Source: an uncultured Fodinibius sp. (lineage in GTDB: Bacteria; Bacteroidota; Rhodothermia; Balneolales; Balneolaceae). From it: a stretch of DNA of 64,000 nucleotides. The notes beneath the pieces were generated by a model. The model saw nothing but the letters and a program-made list of their open reading frames with translations. It did no database searches and was not told the DNA's origin. The number at the start of each line of letters is the position of its first letter. Positions within the stretch are counted from its first letter, which is position 1. Shown here piece by piece: positions 7,463 through 19,300 of the stretch. The stretch is from assembly GCA_913056455.1 (NCBI GenBank), contig CAJXMJ010000001.1, positions 1,302,001 to 1,366,000 on the forward strand, in the 5' to 3' direction. The translations under genes were made by a program, and so were the position numbers.

Positions 7463-8350
7463 ATGAAAACATGCGCATTTCTTTCAATGGACGATCTCGA
7501 TGAGTTTGTAGTCTATGATCATCTGCTTTTTGAGCCGCTAAAAGAGTTAGGATGGCAAGCCGAGGAGGTTTCCTGGCGCAAGAATGATGTAGATTGGAAT
7601 CACTTTGATGCCGTGATTATTCGCAGCCCGTGGGATTATCAAAAGAACCCCAAAGCTTTTTTGGAAGTACTATCTGAGATCGAACAATCAGATGCCCTGC
7701 TCGAAAACAGCCTTGAAATCGTCAAATGGAATATTGACAAAACGTACCTGCGAGACCTGGAATCTCACGGTGTCGAGATCGTCCCAAGCCGGTGGCATAA
7801 AACTTTTAATGCCGATCTGTTTCCTGCTATTTTTTCTGATTTAAAGTCAGAGGAGATTGTTATCAAACCGACCATCAGTGCCGGAGCGGATGATACGTTT
7901 CGAATTCACAAATCGAATTATGACATTTTTATTGATGATCTGAAATCTACTTTCAAAAATCGCCCCTTTTTAGTGCAGCCATTTATGGAGAATATCACTG
8001 CTGAAGGCGAGTTTTCAGTTTTCTTTTTTGGAGACACCTACAGTCATACCATTCTCAAGACTCCCAAAACAAATGACTTTCGTGTACAAGAAGAGCATGG
8101 AGGTAGGTTAACCTTAGTTGAACCGGAAGACGATCTACTAAATGTTGCCCGTACTATGCGTGATATGATTGAACCCGAACCCCTCTATACACGCGCCGAT
8201 TATGTTCGTACTGATAATGACAGCTTTGCACTGATGGAGCTCGAACTCATCGAACCTTCACTCTATTTCAACATGGACCCGGAATCCCCAAAGCGGTTTG
8301 CGAAGGCATTTGATAAATGGATGAAAAAGAAATCAGTCCATCAGCAGTGA
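7463..8350 (+). CDS. ATP-grasp family ligase of unknown substrate
   Basis: About 295 residues with the general layout of RimK/glutathione-synthetase-like ATP-grasp enzymes. It has an N-terminal pre-ATP domain (AVIIRSPWDYQKNP), then NSLEIVKWNIDKTYLRDL-x-x-x-G-V-E-I-V-P-S, a lysine strand EIVIKPTISAGADDTFRI, and a C-terminal metal-binding part (EGEFSVFFFG, then FALMELELIEPSLYF). Related proteins include DcsG-like cycloserine ligases and many annotated as glutathione-synthetase-like. They join a carboxylate to an amine through an acyl phosphate. The start could be GTG 7457, two codons earlier. It stands alone between the metal operon and convergent dnaJ, so context gives no substrate. Confidence 0.72.
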   Translation: MKTCAFLSMDDLDEFVVYDHLLFEPLKELGWQAEEVSWRKNDVDWNHFDAVIIRSPWDYQKNPKAFLEVLSEIEQSDALLENSLEIVKWNIDKTYLRDLESHGVEIVPSRWHKTFNADLFPAIFSDLKSEEIVIKPTISAGADDTFRIHKSNYDIFIDDLKSTFKNRPFLVQPFMENITAEGEFSVFFFGDTYSHTILKTPKTNDFRVQEEHGGRLTLVEPEDDLLNVARTMRDMIEPEPLYTRADYVRTDNDSFALMELELIEPSLYFNMDPESPKRFAKAFDKWMKKKSVHQQ

Positions 8351-8430
8351 AACAGTAATCATGTAAGGTAGTATCTTCGTAGGTTTTACCCTACTGCTCA
8401 ATACTCACCACTCACTACATATTCCCACTA

Positions 8431-9585
8431 CTATGTAAACACATCTTTTATTTTAGAAAAGAATCCTTTTCCATCATCTTCTTTATTTGAGGCCTTGAAA
8501 TGCTCATTTCCTCTCAGGGCTTCAACGTGTTCACGCTCTTCATCGGAAAGATCTTTCGGAATGTAAACATTTACTCTAACATATTGATCACCGGTTCCTG
8601 AGCGATTAAGTCCGCGAATGCCTTTTTCACTCATCCGTAATAACTTGCCCGGCTGTATACCCGGTTCAATATTTATTTTTGCCTTTCCTTTTAGCGTCGG
8701 CACCTCTACTTCGGTACCCAAAACAGCATCAGGCACACTCAGAACTAAGTCGTAATAAATATCATTGCCGTCTCGCTCAAAATGCTCATGCTCTTTCTCC
8801 TCGATCAATACAACCAGCGATCCTGCTTCTCCGCCACGTTTACCGGCATTTCCTTTTCCACGAAGGGTTATATAATTACCTTCGGATACCCCGGATGGAA
8901 CATTCACTTTTACAGTTTTTTCTCCTTTATATCGACCTTCTCCATTACATTTCGAGCACTTATTGCGGATAATACGACCTTCGCCACGGCATTCGGGACA
9001 CGGCTGTACATTTACCATTTGGCCAAGCATCGTTTTGCGAACCTGTCGAACTTCGCCGGTTCCATTGCAGGTCCCGCACATCTCAAAATCCTCTTCTGAT
9101 TCTGCACCGGTCCCATTACACTCATCACATTTGATCTGCTTTTTCACCTTTAGCTTCTTCTCGGTACCAAAGGCAATTTCTTCAAGGGAGAGCTCAATCC
9201 GCAACTTCATATCCGAACCGGGCTGCCCCGAGGAACGACGTCCGCGCGAACGACTACGTCCGCCGCCGAAATCACCGCCAAAAATATCGCTAAAGCGACT
9301 AAAAATATCCTCAAAGCCAATATCTTCGAACCCGGCGGCACCGCCTCCAAATCCACCGCCGTTTACACCACGATGGCCAAATTGGTCATAACGCTGACGC
9401 TTTTGTTCATCTCCCAACACCTCGTAGGCTTCCGAAGCTTCCTTAAATTTTCGCTCGGCTTCCGGATCATCAGAATTGCGATCCGGATGAAACTTCATCG
9501 CTTTCTTGCGGTAGGCCTTTTTAATTTCATCTTCAGATGCATCTTTGCTTACGCCGAGTACGTCGTAATAGTCAAGTTTAGACAT
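8431..9585 (-). CDS. dnaJ: Chaperone protein DnaJ
   Basis: The 384-residue protein has the complete type I DnaJ layout. The J domain has HPD at residues 33-35. A Gly/Phe-rich linker follows at about 75-130. Four CxxCxGxG zinc repeats come next ([32 protein letters not shown]), then the substrate-binding C-terminal domains. It stimulates DnaK ATPase activity and delivers unfolded clients. It lies 30 bases after grpE and is probably co-transcribed with it. dnaK is not in this window. Confidence 0.97.
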   Translation of the reverse strand: MSKLDYYDVLGVSKDASEDEIKKAYRKKAMKFHPDRNSDDPEAERKFKEASEAYEVLGDEQKRQRYDQFGHRGVNGGGFGGGAAGFEDIGFEDIFSRFSDIFGGDFGGGRSRSRGRRSSGQPGSDMKLRIELSLEEIAFGTEKKLKVKKQIKCDECNGTGAESEEDFEMCGTCNGTGEVRQVRKTMLGQMVNVQPCPECRGEGRIIRNKCSKCNGEGRYKGEKTVKVNVPSGVSEGNYITLRGKGNAGKRGGEAGSLVVLIEEKEHEHFERDGNDIYYDLVLSVPDAVLGTEVEVPTLKGKAKINIEPGIQPGKLLRMSEKGIRGLNRSGTGDQYVRVNVYIPKDLSDEEREHVEALRGNEHFKASNKEDDGKGFFSKIKDVFT

Positions 9586-9615
9586 GTATTAAAAAACTAA
9601 CTAACCTTATAAATT

Positions 9616-10215
9616 TTATTCGCTTACAATTACTTTTGCATGACGGATGGTACGATCGCCCATACGATAACCACTCTCGACAACGTTGAGAACGACATCA
9701 CTGCCAATGCTGTCATCGTTAGGCTTTTGTCTCATCATAGCGTCGTGCAGATCTACATCAAACGGAACGCCTTCCTGATCAATACGCTCCACTCCATATT
9801 TATTGAGTACTTCTTTAAATTTACTGGCTACAAGGTTTACACCATCCATCAGGGTGTCATTAACCTCGAGCTCTTCAGCTGCTTTGAGCGTACGCTGCAG
9901 GTCGTCATTAATCTCCAGAAAATCTTCAAGCGCATTTGCTTTGGCCGTTTCATACACTTGGGAGCGCTCCCGTTGTACGCGCTTGCGATAATTTTCCAAC
10001 TCTGCAGCCTTTCGCAAGTGGTTATCCTTCGTTTCGGCTAATTCTTTTTCTAATTCCTGTACTTTTTGATCACGTGCTACAAGCAACTCACGCAACTCTT
10101 CTGCATCAAAATCTTCATACTGAGAATAAAGCTCCTCAGCTTCGTTTTGTTCTTCAGCCGACTGCTGTTCATTTTCGGCTGCTTCATCTGTTACCTTCTC
10201 TTTGGATTCGCTCAT
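9616..10215 (-). CDS. grpE: Nucleotide exchange factor GrpE
   Basis: A 199-residue GrpE with a long acidic, glutamate-rich N-terminal tail (residues 1-40). A coiled coil follows (about 45-90, ending in AAELENYRKRVQRER), then the C-terminal beta domain with DLHDAMM and the VVESGYRMGDRTIRHAKVIVSE signature. It releases ADP from DnaK. It is the first gene of grpE-dnaJ. No CIRCE element (TTAGCACTC-N9-GAGTGCTAA) is visible upstream and hrcA is not adjacent, so the operon is probably not HrcA-controlled here. Confidence 0.96.
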   Translation of the reverse strand: MSESKEKVTDEAAENEQQSAEEQNEAEELYSQYEDFDAEELRELLVARDQKVQELEKELAETKDNHLRKAAELENYRKRVQRERSQVYETAKANALEDFLEINDDLQRTLKAAEELEVNDTLMDGVNLVASKFKEVLNKYGVERIDQEGVPFDVDLHDAMMRQKPNDDSIGSDVVLNVVESGYRMGDRTIRHAKVIVSE

Positions 10216-10308
10216 GTGTAACTATCTTACAATTAAATTCTATTTATATTCTTTAGGGTGCAAGGCTGCAAATAGCATGCCATCACCATATACCTCGAAA
10301 ACTGCTGA

Positions 10309-10316
10309 CAAAGTTA
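10309..10316 (-). promoter_or_regulatory. TAnnTTTG-type -7 box candidate upstream of grpE
   Basis: On the minus strand the sequence reads TAACTTTG, matching the Bacteroidota -7 consensus TAnnTTTG. It lies 94 bases before the grpE start. A TTG at 10333-10335 (minus strand) is a possible upstream element, but the spacing of 16 is shorter than the usual 19-20. Confidence 0.3.
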
Positions 10317-10400
10317 CGGAAGTTCTATTTCTCAATAAAAGGAAAGGTTCAGAGTGTCAGCTTTCCCACATCAATTTTTAACGCACCAACACTAAAATTA

Positions 10401-10790
10401 TTAGTCATTTTCTTCATAGAAAAACTCCAGCATATTGCCGTCAGGATCGGAAATAAACACAAATCGCCCCCTCTTGCGATTTGCCGGCCCACTTAAAATT
10501 GATACTTCATTTTCACGGAAATACTCCGCCATCTCGTCAACTTTTTCTTCTGAATCCAGGAAAAACCCGAAATGATCTACACGGTAATCCCTTGATTCCG
10601 GATCATAGCTTGTTTCTGCTTCTACCAGTACAAGCGTATCCTCATCACCAACCTGATATACCGCCATACTCTTTCCCATTTTTCGGAGGAGCTCAAATCC
10701 CAAAATATCCCCGTAAAACTCTTCTGCGCGCTCAATATCGTTTACTCGAATGGTAATATGATTAATACCTGATGGACTAAAATCTACCAT
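10401..10790 (-). CDS. VOC-family (glyoxalase/bleomycin-resistance fold) protein
   Basis: A 129-residue single VOC domain with two beta-alpha-beta-beta-beta modules. It has HITIRVNDIERAEEFYGDILGF at the start, DHFGFFLDSEEKVDEMAEYF in the middle and the closing FISDPDGNMLEFFYEE. The His near the N terminus, the His of VDHFGF and the final Glu fit the usual metal ligands. Members include glyoxalase I, fosfomycin-resistance and dioxygenase enzymes. The substrate cannot be assigned. It lies 185 bases upstream of grpE on the same strand, with what looks like a separate grpE promoter between. Confidence 0.82.
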   Translation of the reverse strand: MVDFSPSGINHITIRVNDIERAEEFYGDILGFELLRKMGKSMAVYQVGDEDTLVLVEAETSYDPESRDYRVDHFGFFLDSEEKVDEMAEYFRENEVSILSGPANRKRGRFVFISDPDGNMLEFFYEEND

Positions 10791-10956
10791 AATAATATTA
10801 TATAGCTATTTATTTAATAAATTCTGAAAGTGTTGATAACACAAAAATCCTTCATCATCATTCATTTTTTTGCTGCAGCTAAGTATAGCCTTTTTCCACC
10901 TTAATTTCAGCCCGTCTAAATAGTATAAAGAGTCGAAATAGTTAATAAGTTTTTGT

Positions 10957-10964
10957 TACTTTTG
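10957..10964 (+). promoter_or_regulatory. TAnnTTTG-type -7 box candidate upstream of rsmI
   Basis: TACTTTTG matches TAnnTTTG and lies 41 bases before the rsmI start codon, the same distance as at several other genes in this window. No clear -33 TTTG is seen at the ideal spacing. Confidence 0.4.
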
Positions 10965-11004
10965 TTGGGATTTTATCCTCGAAAACCTAAAACCCTGACA
11001 ACTG

Positions 11005-11688
11005 TTGAGCACCCTCTATATAGTTGCAACGCCCATTGGAAATCTCGATGATATCTCCGAAAGGGCTATCGAAACACTTAAATCAGTTTCATATATCGCC
11101 TGTGAAGACACGCGTACCTCGGGCGTATTGCTGAAAAAACTCGGGATAAATACTACTACCTTTGCCTTTCATGCACATAACGAGCATCAAAAGGTAGAGC
11201 ATCTGCTTAATATTTTAGATGCCCGACAAAATGTAGCTATCATTTCAGATGCCGGAATGCCGGGTATTTCCGATCCGGGATTTTTGGCCGTTCGTGCTGC
11301 TCACCAAGCAGGACATTCGGTGTCCGTAATTCCCGGCCCTGATGCCGCCACAACTGCCTTGGTTGCCAGCGGATTGCCATGCGATAAATATGTATTCGAA
11401 GGATTTCTACCTCAAAAAAAGGGTCGCCAAAAGCAACTTAAACAGTTGGTAGACGAACAACGCAGCATTGTTCTATACGAAAGCCCTCACCGTTTGATCA
11501 AACTGCTCGAGGAACTACGGAAATATATGGGCGACCAACGTATGATCGCGGTCTGTCGAGAACTCACCAAAAAATTTGAGGAAGTTGTACGCGGATCAAT
11601 TAAATCGGTGCATGATACATTTCAGCTGCGAGATGATATAAAAGGAGAAATAGTCGTTATTATTGCCTCAAAAGATTACAGCGAATGA
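11005..11688 (+). CDS. rsmI: 16S rRNA (cytidine1402-2'-O)-methyltransferase RsmI
   Basis: A 227-residue tetrapyrrole-methylase-fold enzyme that 2'-O-methylates C1402 in the decoding centre of 16S rRNA using SAM. Signature segments are IVATPIGNLDDIS at the N terminus, CEDTRTSGVLL, ISDAGMPGISDPG, IPGPDAATTALVASGL and the FEGFLPQKKGRQ motif. Translation starts at TTG (11005), giving the exact conserved N terminus. The gene ends in an ATGA overlap with lnt, so the two are coupled. Confidence 0.95.
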   Translation: MSTLYIVATPIGNLDDISERAIETLKSVSYIACEDTRTSGVLLKKLGINTTTFAFHAHNEHQKVEHLLNILDARQNVAIISDAGMPGISDPGFLAVRAAHQAGHSVSVIPGPDAATTALVASGLPCDKYVFEGFLPQKKGRQKQLKQLVDEQRSIVLYESPHRLIKLLEELRKYMGDQRMIAVCRELTKKFEEVVRGSIKSVHDTFQLRDDIKGEIVVIIASKDYSE

Positions 11689-13262
11689 AAAACGCAATGC
11701 AACATTTCTGGGATAATCAGTGGCTGTTATCAATAACCGTGGGAGTGCTGTTGGGCCTAAGTTATCCCCCCATTCCATTACCTTTTCTCGTCTTCCCGGC
11801 ATTCCTGTTCATTTTTCGTATTATTGATCTATCTAATTCTGCCCGAGAAGCAGCCTACAAAGTTTATCCGGCCTTCCTCATTTGGAATATTATTACCACC
11901 TATTGGCTGGTGATGGCGACTGTAGCCGGCGGAGTGGCGGCCATTCTTGCTAATGCTGCAGTAATGACTATTCCTGTGATGCTTCAGTATAAAGTACAAC
12001 AGCAGAATTTTGTTCCGTGGCTCATCGCCCTGCTTCAAACAGCTTTCTGGCTCAGTTACGAATATCTGCATCATCTCTGGGATTTGGCCTGGCCGTGGCT
12101 GGCGGTGGGAAATGCATGGGCTAATGTACCGCAACTAGTTCAATACATTTCTGTAACCGGCTATTGGGGCATCTCATTCTGGGTGATCCTTACCACAGCG
12201 TTAGCCTACCAGTACTTGCAAAAACCCAGACGAACTACAAAATTTGCAGTCGTTTCAATACTCCTGATATTTCCTGTTTGGTCCATTTTCATTTCCTCTT
12301 TTGGAAGTCAAACCGGCTTCGAAAAAAACCATGAAGTGGTGGTGGTTCAACCTAATTTCGACTCCTACAAACCCAACGGCGGGTTTAACAGTGCTCAACA
12401 AGCCAATAATCACCTTCTATCCCTTACGGATTCTGTAATTACCAAAAATACCCACCTTATTGTCTGGCCGGAAAATGCCGTACAGAATCAAATTTTAAAC
12501 ATTAATGGTTATCGAGAATTTTCGGATCGGACAAAAAAACGTTTACGTAGTTACGCTAAAACATCAGATGCCACGCTTATTACCGGGGCTACTTTTTTTG
12601 AATTTTATGAAAACGATATCCCGCCCCTAACTTACGAAGACCAGCGTGGGGCGTACCTGCCCTTCAATGCAGCCCTCGGCTTCTATCCCAGTAAACAGAT
12701 GGAGGCGTACCGCAAACACAACTTGGTGCCCATCGTAGAACGTATTCCTTTTGTTCACTTTTTAAACACCATTGATTTTTTCGGATGGGTAGACTGGAAT
12801 CAAATTCAGGGATATGGTAAAGGGCATCACCCCGATCAGTTTTCAGTCAATGGAACAGAAACGCCGGCGTTAATTTGCTACGACTCAGTATTCCCCAACT
12901 GGATTCTCAACTACGTGCGCAATGGAGCCGGCTATCTTACGATTATCACCAATGATGGGTGGTGGGGTAACACCAGCGGACACGAGCAGCACTTTGCCTA
13001 TGCACGACTGCGTGCCATTGAGTTTGACCGCTGGATAGTGCGTAGCGCCAATAACGGTATTTCAGGCATCATCGCACCGGATGGCTCCGTAAAAGTAAAA
13101 ACACCCTACTGGAAAACCACTGCTTTTAACTATGATGTACCTGTACTCACATCCCAAACATTCTACACTCGCTTCGGGGATTGGTTGCCCTATTTGATGA
13201 TAGCTTTATCAATATTTGGGATCGGGGTTTCCTTTTTGGGCAAGAAAAGAGATTCGACCTAA
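11685..13262 (+). CDS. lnt: Apolipoprotein N-acyltransferase
   Basis: A 525-residue inner-membrane enzyme that adds the third acyl chain to the N-terminal cysteine of lipoproteins. The first 200 residues hold about six to seven membrane helices, followed by a periplasmic nitrilase-like domain and a final C-terminal helix (about 500-518). The catalytic triad is visible as E263 (WPENAVQN), K344 (YRKHNLVP) and C398 (LICYDS), in register with E267/K335/C387 of E. coli Lnt. The presence of Lnt fits the several lipobox proteins in this window. It overlaps rsmI by four bases. Confidence 0.95.
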   Translation: MKNAMQHFWDNQWLLSITVGVLLGLSYPPIPLPFLVFPAFLFIFRIIDLSNSAREAAYKVYPAFLIWNIITTYWLVMATVAGGVAAILANAAVMTIPVMLQYKVQQQNFVPWLIALLQTAFWLSYEYLHHLWDLAWPWLAVGNAWANVPQLVQYISVTGYWGISFWVILTTALAYQYLQKPRRTTKFAVVSILLIFPVWSIFISSFGSQTGFEKNHEVVVVQPNFDSYKPNGGFNSAQQANNHLLSLTDSVITKNTHLIVWPENAVQNQILNINGYREFSDRTKKRLRSYAKTSDATLITGATFFEFYENDIPPLTYEDQRGAYLPFNAALGFYPSKQMEAYRKHNLVPIVERIPFVHFLNTIDFFGWVDWNQIQGYGKGHHPDQFSVNGTETPALICYDSVFPNWILNYVRNGAGYLTIITNDGWWGNTSGHEQHFAYARLRAIEFDRWIVRSANNGISGIIAPDGSVKVKTPYWKTTAFNYDVPVLTSQTFYTRFGDWLPYLMIALSIFGIGVSFLGKKRDST

Positions 13263-13317
13263 ACTGTTATATAGAACACTCCAGATATGTTAGTAAGTTC
13301 AAAAGATCTTTATCTAC

Positions 13318-16300
13318 TTAATTCGATCGAATTGATACCACGATATTAAATCGGATGTCATGATCAGTACGGCCGTAGACTCCTGATGTTTTTGGGATCA
13401 ACCTGTTGTAGTTGTACTCAAAGTTTGCCTGTATCATCTGTGAAAACTGGTATCCAATAACTGCTGACCCATTAATTCGTGCCTGTCCACCGGTGACCGT
13501 GCTTGAAAACTCAGCCCGGTTAGGATCCTTGATAATATCATTCGGTCCGGCAGCTAATGCCTCATCAAGATCGGAGTCGAGCTCAAATTTCTTTTCCTCA
13601 TCTTCGATATAGCTTCCATTAAGCGTGATATCTACAGCATTATCCAACCGCTTGAAAAACGGGATTTTAAAATCACGAATAGTATAGGCAAAGGTTAGTT
13701 TTAGTCCCTTGGAAATCCGTTCAATCACTGTAGAGTTTGATAGTGCTAAACTCGTCACCTTACTCTGTTCATATTGTATATTGGTTCGCAAATTTGATTC
13801 CCACGTCAAGTTTAACCCCACCAACGGGCTAAATCGTTTCTCAATATTAATACTGTTGGGTTCAAACTCGGGCCGACGATTGGTCACTGAGTAAGCTCCC
13901 AAAGAAATGTCGGGCAGCAAGCTTTGATCGGCATTATAAACCCATCCCAGACGGTATGTACCGCTATAATTATGCGATATCGATGCTCGAGACATTAGAT
14001 CTCCAAAAAGAGGAATAAACTCTTCCAATCCTGTCCAGGTGATACGCCATCCGGGTAATGGGAAGGGGGTAAAACTACGATCACCTATAGCTCCCCGGTT
14101 AAAGATAAGATATGACTGTCTGAAATCTTCCTGGAGTGCAGTTCGACCCAACACTGTTTGTCCATCCCCATTACCGGTAGAATCAGTAATAACAGTATTG
14201 TCCCCGATATCGTTAAAAGCAGTCCTTAACTGTTTCTTAAAAAATGCTTCATAACCACTGCCAAAAGCCCAAATACTTGAAGATATAGAACCATTCTGCG
14301 AACGTACCGTACTACGGTTTTGATTGGGATCAATAGTAATTGACTTGGTATTGGTTTCATTCCACTTCGAGTTCCATGACAAATCTATGGTTAAATTCTT
14401 AAATGGTTGCAACCGCGATCGCACGGTAATATCATCTGTTAAATTATGATTTGATGGCAACTGTAATGACGAGGTTTCACTCGGGTTATTAATAAGCCGA
14501 TCAAGCCCGATTTCGTTTGCAAAACCTGTACGATACGAAAACGGCGGGGAATATTCTCCGCTGCTTCGCCCAAACATATCATATAGGGGTGATGTGCCGG
14601 CATATCCACGTTGAAGCGAACTCTGCGAAATATTAAATGAGAAGTCCATCGACTGGATGCTCAATATCGCTCCCACTGCTTTTTTCCCAATAATACCAAG
14701 TGTTTTACCCAGTTGATCTTCAGTCAATGCCCCAGTAGTATCAGCCGAAGAAATATTATTCCCTCTCCCATTGTCTTGTAGATTCCGATACCATTCCATG
14801 CCGCTAAGCAAACTTCTGATATTGAAATCCAGCGTCTGGTTCAGTGAAAAGTTATTTGATACATTGGCCCCTAAAGCTGATCCGCGGGGACTATTCCTCC
14901 ACTGATATCCCCCACTGTAATTAGCTGAATAGTTAATCCAGTCCAATCCACTCACCTTGTTCAACTTGGGCTGCCAGCCGGCCGTATACGACTCTTGATA
15001 ATTACTACGCCTGGATGACAGGCTATCAAAAATGAGATCATTGAGCACATCAAATGTGGGACGCACGGAATATTGGGTAGAATCAGCCATGATATTACCC
15101 GGGCCGGCCTCATCAATCCCTGCTCTTGACAAATCAAACACCGTAAGAGAGCGAAAAGTAGTTTTAATACTCGGCGTAATGTTATACCCAAAGCCGAATT
15201 CGGTATCGTATGTAAAGCTATGCGATTGTTGCAGTGCATTTTCTACATTGGGATCGACCACTCGTCGAAGCTGTTCGTCATATTCCCGATCCATGCCCAT
15301 CGAAGCATTAATAGAAGCCGGCGTATACCCCAGCTGTATCCCGGCTAAAGGATGTAACAAAGGCACCTCTCCAAGAAACCCCAATGGTCTGAATACCTTT
15401 GTTTGAGGAAAGCTATAATTGTAACGCACCGAACCACTGTAATTCCAGTTATCCTGTTGTTGATACTGTGGATTTCTTCGTTCCGTAACGTTGTAAACAT
15501 AATTTATGGTTGTATTATCGAGTGTATATTCGGTCAGACTTGATTGGGATCTCGACTTAGACAGATTCGACACATTTATAGAATAACTTTCGGTTACTGT
15601 CTGGCTTTCTCGAATACGCTGATCAATAATTTGTTGTTTCTGAGCATCAGAAATATCGTCACGGGCTTCCACAGCATTTTCAAATTCCGAGAGACGGACA
15701 TCACCCTGGTTCGGCAAGTATCGAGGAGTGGACGAAGATCGACGTGTGGAAAGTGATACCGGAATATTCCAGCCAAAGCGGTCTGGTATAAACTTATGCA
15801 TATTCACCGTTGAGTTCAGATCATATGCCTGCACATTAGACATGCGGCGCTGTCCCAATCGAGAATTAAGTGCTCCAAAACCATCCGTTTCTCTGTTAAA
15901 ATTTGCATTAACCGTGGCAAAATCCGCTAATTTCATCTCCGCCTTGGCATTGGCTGCCCAACCCGATTTATTATCAAAACCCGACACGCGCAACTCATTG
16001 AACCAAAATTGTCCATCCAAAGAGGCAATTCCTCCCTCATCCGGATTTTGGGGATCAAAGGGATTTTGGATCCCCATACCAATTTCACCAACCCGGTCCA
16101 ACGATGGATTTCCTTTTATCCCAATTACCGCCCCAGGCGGTGCATTCTTAAGTAAATCACCACGTTCAAACACTGTATTCCCTTCAACGCCTTGCTGATC
16201 ACGCAGTTGTTTTAATTCATTAAACGCCCGCATCAAAATATTCATGCTGTTTTCTTCATAGAGCCAGACTTCCTCGGCCTCCATTTCACGTTCAGCTTCA

Positions 16301-19300
16301 CTCATTTCACTCAACTGTTTAGTGCTGTACGGATAATTTGGATCGGACGGTGAAATGGGCTGGCGATACTCATAATAGTTATTGGTCAGATCGGTACCAA
16401 AGCGTACAACCAGTTCCGCATCACTACGATTATCATATCCCTCACCGTGCACAAACATTCGCACGTTAGAGTAGTTAATCATATTCAATCCCCCGGGATA
16501 TACCCGCTTCATCATTTTCAGCTCGCCCGGACCCAGATTTTCCACATTCATCGTTATCGATTGCTCATTGGCAATAGTCTGCCGCTGTCGGTCGCGATTA
16601 ACCGCTCGAATTGCTCCCTCTGGCTGGCGATATGGAATCGGACGCCGCTGGCTGTTCTCCTCAATATTTACGGATGAAATATTGAACTCACCCTGTGTTG
16701 TACCCTGTTGCTGATCTACATTTTCGGCGGGACGCCACTGGCTCCCTACCAGCTCAAAGGTAGCAAAACGCAGGGTAAATGGTTTTTCATATCCTGACAG
16801 CCAAACCCTGATATACGAGATATTCTGAAAGTTTTCGATACCACCCACTTTGCGTACCCACTCTTCCAATGGCAGTCGTACTTGGTACCACCGGTCTTCC
16901 TGATTTGGACCGTCTACTTTATCCACAATAAAGGTCCCCTCCGATCCGGGTTCTAATTCCGAAAAATCAGCGGGATTCCAGTCAATTTCATACTGGAAAT
17001 AGGCATTATTCTGCTCAACAATAGATGGAGTAATAAGCCCCTCAGTATCCGGCTTGTTTGTTACAGCTCTTTTTTCCCCCTCGTTTGGCGGGGTATTGCC
17101 ATCGTGATAGCCATACATGCGAAAAAATCGCTCCTGAAGATCACCATTTCCGGCCTGACTTTCTCCGTAATAAACATAGTCGTCATTGGATGGATCTTCT
17201 TCAATCTCCTGATATCGCTCCGTTCCAGCACCATATTCTGAAGCCATCGCTTCAAGAAAATCCGAAAACAGATTTTGCTCATTTTTATTATCAATGCCAC
17301 CTTCGTTCGGTGCACCATCAAGCCCTACATCCGACAGTTCACGCGTATCATTTGAAAACTGTCCCTCCGGAGCCGGTAGCGGAGTAGGAATATACGACCG
17401 TGACTGCCCACTGATATTATCTTCCTGTAAATCCTGAGGGCGTCGAACCAATCCATCTTCGGTATTGGTTTTGAAATTGGGGATGACATCCTCCGAAACA
17501 ACTCCTATATCGATATAAATCTTACCCTCATAATCCTGAAGATCTTGTGCAGTTGGTGACTGCCCGTTAGGTAATACCGTCTGCATCCAAAATTCGAGAA
17601 ACTCAATGTTATTCTGCGTAAGATCTTCCTGACCCGAAGGCAGTGTAGTGGTCATCCCACTCCAAGTGCGCTCAGGTTCATCTTCCAACAGTGTTCGTAG
17701 ATTTTCGTTGTAATTATATGGGCCCCGCTTTGTAGGATCAAAATAGACATCTAACGTACTGATAAAATTCTCCTCGGTTAGCACATCCCGATTAGGAAAA
17801 ACATCTGTTACCTTTACCTGCTGTGTTTCAGGTGTAAAATCAACTCCACCCAAAATTTGGTCGATATTTTGTGGAATACTATACCAGGAAAAAGTCCCTC
17901 GAAGATCAGATCGAGCAATTTTATCGGCAATATTTGTGGATGGATTATCCGGTGGATTATCTTCAAAAAACACCTCATCCGGACCATAGCCCGGTACGGC
18001 CGCAGGTGCAGCTGCAAGATTCCACCGAGTGGGATTCATAAAGCTCAACCCGATATCTGAACCTTCAAAATCATCAATAAAGGAAAGACCGTTTTCTTCA
18101 TCTTCAAATAAACGATCGTTTTCAATTGCATCACTTACCGCACTCGTTTGAGAAACCCCCGGACGTAGATGGGCAAACTCTCCACTTATTGTTAAGCTTG
18201 AACTTTCTTTAGTTTGTAACAGAGGAACCTGATCAATCAATCGTGTAACCCAGGGAGTGTCAAAATGAGCATTAGCATCAACCCCCACAACCGAGTTATT
18301 TACCGGCTCATCACCAATACGAATTTTATCCTGTAGCGGACGCTCTTTGAGGTTAAAATAGGTGCTTCCCAGCGATATATTATCCGTAAACTCATATTCA
18401 GCCCTTAGCCCGGTAAAGCTTTTCTTTCCTATCTGTGTAAGCTGATTATTTTCGTACTCAATTTTAATTTCCTGTCCACGACGAAGATATTGATCATTTA
18501 AAATTGTGATACTCCCGATCGAATAATCGACAGCGTAATCAGTACCTTCCTGTAATTCACGCCCGTTAGCAAAAACTTTTACTGATCCTTCAACCAATGA
18601 ATATCCCAGCGAATAACTGGAAGAAATACTTCCCTTTGAACTTCCCTGAATGCGATAAAAGCTATTTTTTGAGCTTTGGTTCGCATTCACCTTTTTCTCA
18701 TTGTACAGCTCATCAAAGGTGAGGTCACTGACACGGTCAGGAGGAGTCCCAGATTCTGTAAGTAATTGCTCAATGCGCGATCCAAAGGGTTCCAGATAAG
18801 GAAAAACAAGGGTACCGGTAGAGGGTTCCAGTACTGTGGTACTAAAATCAATTTTATTATCAGGATTCAACGCTCCCTGTCGGTCAACCCGGTCAAGTCC
18901 CAAATCTTGCAGTAAAATTTGATCACGCTGTGGCAGCGAGCTGCTCGGCACATTTTGTTCAGTATATTTAATATCCAGATCTAAGCCTTCTTGCGTCAAA
19001 TTATTGGCTCCGAGTGAGTACACATTCTTCATCATCAAATCCCACAAAATATTTGAGGTCGTCACCGTTTGCGGACGTAATAACTTCAAATAAATACGTT
19101 CATTACCGCCCTGACTCACATCCCCCACACTTATAGTTTCACCGGTCTGGGAATCCCGATACTTAAAAGAAACAGCCAATGCCTGACGCGAACCCAAATT
19201 CCGTTTTATAGATATATAACCCAGATTCCGGTCCAAACTATAATCCGCCCCTTCCTGGAGGGGAACAAAATACCCTTCAACAAATGACGTGGATTCAACC

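Noticed and set aside
10216-10400. CIRCE operator before grpE
   Set aside because: No TTAGCACTC-N9-GAGTGCTAA or close variant is present.
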